Of a DNA stretch of 64,000 nucleotides, positions 61,096 to 64,000 are shown in pieces; position 1 is the stretch's first letter; each line of letters starts with the position of its first letter. The position numbers and the translations under genes are program-made. Origin of the DNA: Stercorarius parasiticus (lineage: Eukaryota; Chordata; Aves; Charadriiformes; Stercorariidae); the NCBI GenBank assembly GCA_013396915.1, contig VWZL01001987.1:62313-126312 (forward strand). The letters are read 5' to 3'. Under the pieces are notes generated by a model that was given only the letters and a program-made list of their open reading frames with translations, did no database searches and had not been told where the DNA came from.

Positions 61096-64000
61096 TGTAC
61101 TCCTAAAGTTTAAAGGAAACGTTTCCCAGATTAATTTCAGGAGTGGGATTTCAGTTTATGTGCTTATGCAGAAACACTGAAATCCTTTGGAACGCAGAGG
61201 TTACAGGAATACAGGCAGGCTGAGCTCTGCAAAGGAGGTCACTTAAACCAACACCATTTGGATAAACAATTACAGAGCAGCACAGGGAGCAAATTTAGAC
61301 AAACCCATCCAATTCAGGGGAACTGTACCAGACCCACATGCTGTTCCACCACCGGTGGGACTGCTCTTCCCTTGGCCCTTGTTTAACCAGTCTTGGTTTC
61401 TCCTGCCACGGAAACGGGAGGGAAGGGGGAGGCATTGGTGAAGGTGGCCGAGGGTGGCTGTGGGCAGGACGGGGAGCATGGCCTGAACAAAGCTCCACCG
61501 CACAAACTGCTCCTCTTTCTCATGCCTCGACACCTCCATTTCCCACCCAAATAGCACACCCTGCTCTTAATGTCAGAAGAGAACAGCTCTCGTGGACAAG
61601 AATTGCTGGAATTGGTGATTCTTTGCACATTTGTGGCAGTATTGTGGAGGCTCAGATGATCCCTTTGACAAATGCTAAACTGCCCACGGAGATTTAACAG
61701 TTTTAAGAGTGATAGGTGCAGCGAGAAGCTAGCATTATGTTTTATTAAAGCCTGCTGAAAAGTTTATGGGCTTGCTTCTGAATGAGGCTTTTTCCCCTCT
61801 AACTACATCTCATTACTTCTCCCGAACGCAGTCTGTCACTTATATAATATTTGCAGATAGAAAGGATGCTTTATATGTCATCTTATTCGTTATATCATAA
61901 ATATAACAAAATAGTGCAAATGACTTAATGCACTCACACAGCTGAACAATAAGAAATCCCAAAAGCATCTCTAATTAAATAGGAATTTCTGGAGAGATTT
62001 AAGTGGTGGGGTTTTGTTGATCGTTTATTAGAGGAGCTCTTGTCAGAAAGCATGTAATGCCCTAAAATAAAGCGTCACCGTATTTCAGTGGAGGATTTTT
62101 AAGCTGAGACTTCTAATGGAACATTTTCGGCGTGTTTTAGGATGGGAACAAGAGCGTTCGGCGCTGAAGCGTGCAAATCAAACACCCTGAAGCCCCTACA
62201 GCAGGAGCTCTGCCGGCCAAAGCTGGGCTTGAAATGCCGGCCAGGAGGTGCTGCCCCCAGCCCCCCCAGCCCCCTTTGCAGGCTCCAGCCCTGCCCGGGC
62301 GCTACCGACACCCACCTTCCAGGGCACCCCCCGCAGGCTGGGAGCCCAACATGCTCCAATAACGTCTCCGTTAACTGCGAAAGCTGTTTGCTGCGCTCTG
62401 CGGCACGGTACACGGGAGTATTTCTAGGCCGCCAGTTGGATCCCGCGCTACCTTTGAGAGTCCAAGATTTCTGTAATCTCAGATTTTCAAAGTTGATGAT
62501 GTTTTCCCTAATCCTCTTATCGCCGGCTGGGAAGCTGTCTCTGCCTCTGCAGCCACCGTGGCAGCATTTTCCCCCTTTGCAGCGCTGTGCATCCCTGGCT
62601 GTGTAACACCCTACGGTATTGCCCAAACCCTCCAGAGAACGTCAGTATTCACGTATGAATCCGATTTCACCTGGATGGGCATGTATCCTCCAGCCGGCAT
62701 CTTATACCGGAGAACCCTTGTGGTAAACAAAGGTAAAAAGCCATTAAAGCGCAATAACCAACTTTAAAGAACCATTTGACTAATTCCACGATTCGGGAAC
62801 TCGGAGGCAGCCATCGCAGCAAACTGGGGCAATAAACGGCACGAATGCTAAGCTGTCGGGGCAGCTTCGCTTCCCCTCAGAGCACCGCCTTCGTTTTGAA
62901 CTTCTGTTCTTCTGCTCCTTTTCCTCTCCAGGTGCCTTTCCTCTAGGAAACTGAAAATACGTACACAAATAAGGTTATTTATAATGGACTCCAGTGGGAA
63001 GGGGGAGCAGAATGAAGTAGCCCTGAAGCAGAAATAGCTTTGAAATGATAATATTTATGATGGGAATAGACATTTAATTTTACTGGGATTGCCACAAGCA
63101 CAAAAAGTAAGGTTTTTGTCTGCGTTTACCTACTCTGAGTCGAAGACAGCTACCCACCCGTCGCAGGAGAGGTATTTACAGCTCTCCTCTTCCGCAGGCG
63201 TGCTCTGCACTTTCCTCATTGGGAATCGCGCTGCCCTCGCTCCGGACGGCTCCATCCCGAACCCCGAGGCGCCTCTTTTAATGTTAATCAAACATGAAGA
63301 CCTCAGTTGTTTGCCTTTCATGTAAATGAAACATCTACTTATTGTGCAATTATGTCTCGCGTGTAGGATTTGCTGCTTGGCACGCAGCTCACGGTGGCAC
63401 TGGTTGGGTTTTTCTAATCAAAATGTGCAATCGTTAAGTGGGATTTGATTTAACGTAAGGACCGTTATTCCGCTTTCCTCTCCCAGAAGGCGAGTCGGTG
63501 ATCCTGGTCTCACACCCATCAAAAACCAGGAAGAATTTAAATTGGTTTGCTGAGCAGATGCCACCACGCTGTAGCCCGCGGGGACTGGTTATTTCTCGGG
63601 ATTAATACGCTCACCTTAATGCAACGATGGTTTTGCCTCCGGGGTGAGACTTCCATTGCAGGCTGGAGTGATGTGACAAAAAGGTTAAAAATCCTTAAGC
63701 CCCAACTCATGACTACAAACGAGCTTCAATGGGAAACAGTTTTTCTCTATGGAACAGAGATTTGGTTGGAAAACATTCTTTAGTAAAATGGTTCTGTTTT
63801 ATTAACACCTCCCCCTACCACACACGCGGATTTTAAGCTGCCACCATCCTCTATTCCTGCCTGTGCACAGGAGGCTGCGTTGCTACGCTCACAACAAAGA
63901 TAACTTAAAAACTTTGCGGATAATCCTCCAAAAGGTGGAGTGGCCTCAATTGGTGTCCCCTTGAGAACCCCCACTGGCCACAGCCAGAGCCGTCCACTGG
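61096..64000. other. Non-coding stretch, no gene seen
   Basis: 61330-61560 is GC-richer. 61690-62100 is AT-rich and has enhancer-like words (ATAATATTTGCAGATAG, CATCTCTAATTAAATAGG). 62140-62440 and 62530-62620 are GC-rich, with frames of 154 and 175 codons on opposite strands and no domain. 62950-63090 and 63300-63480 are AT-rich. No gene or repeat family was recognised up to the window edge. Confidence 0.55.

Noticed and set aside
62099..62626. Overlapping frames of 154 (plus) and 175 (minus) codons
   Set aside because: Both strands are open over the same GC-rich DNA, which is the signature of low stop density, and neither has a domain.
1..64000. Search for CRISPR arrays, operons, tRNA/rRNA genes and known microRNAs
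   Set aside because: No regularly spaced direct repeats with spacers, no bacterial-type gene packing, no tRNA box B with cloverleaf, and no microRNA seed hairpin I recognise.

Overview
This 64 kb window looks like non-coding nuclear DNA from a bird. The strongest clue is its mobile-element content. Every interspersed repeat I can recognise is a 5'-truncated CR1 LINE, several ending in the characteristic ATTCTRTG-type 3' tail, and copies of very different ages are present. I see no L1, Alu or other mammalian elements, repeat density is low, and simple repeats are short. This fits an avian (or more broadly sauropsid) genome. I cannot name the species or locus. One 130-base run of N (2066-2195) shows this is a draft scaffold.

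I find no confidently supported protein-coding gene, tRNA, rRNA, known microRNA or CRISPR array. Apart from translations that cross the N run, the longest ATG-initiated open frame is about 200 codons, lies in GC-rich DNA and has no recognisable domain. The only recognisable coding relics are fragments of the C-terminal end of the CR1 ORF2 (reverse transcriptase) protein inside dead LINE copies. The window is best read as an intergenic stretch or a very large intron. Two weak exon-like frames next to good splice-donor sequences (23435-23671 minus, 49426-49640 plus) are recorded at low confidence.

Layout. 1-360 is a GC/CpG-rich patch. 361-1974 is A/T-rich non-coding DNA. 1975-2329 is a minus-strand CR1 interrupted by the assembly gap. 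About 34 kb (2330-36157) follows with no CR1 I can see, alternating AT-rich and GC-richer stretches. From 36 kb onward CR1 copies are frequent: an older copy at 36158-36406; two near-identical, same-direction copies at 40620-40850 and 42073-42298; a young minus-strand copy at 45842-46260; a degraded ancient plus-strand copy at 51796-52458; an intact-3'-end plus-strand copy at 55362-55859; and a long young plus-strand copy at 60327-61095, in inverted orientation to and nearly identical with parts of the 45.8 kb and 2 kb copies. Small tandem arrays include a 10-bp-period array (53151-53214), a neighbouring alternating purine/pyrimidine tract, and a 34-bp minisatellite (59121-59209).

I do not see evidence for a novel multi-gene system. 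The observations most worth following up are the CR1-poor 34 kb block, the assembly gap inside a CR1 whose size does not match the element, the inverted and direct CR1 pairs, the helical-period decamer array, and a few exon-like or enhancer-like segments that comparative data could test.
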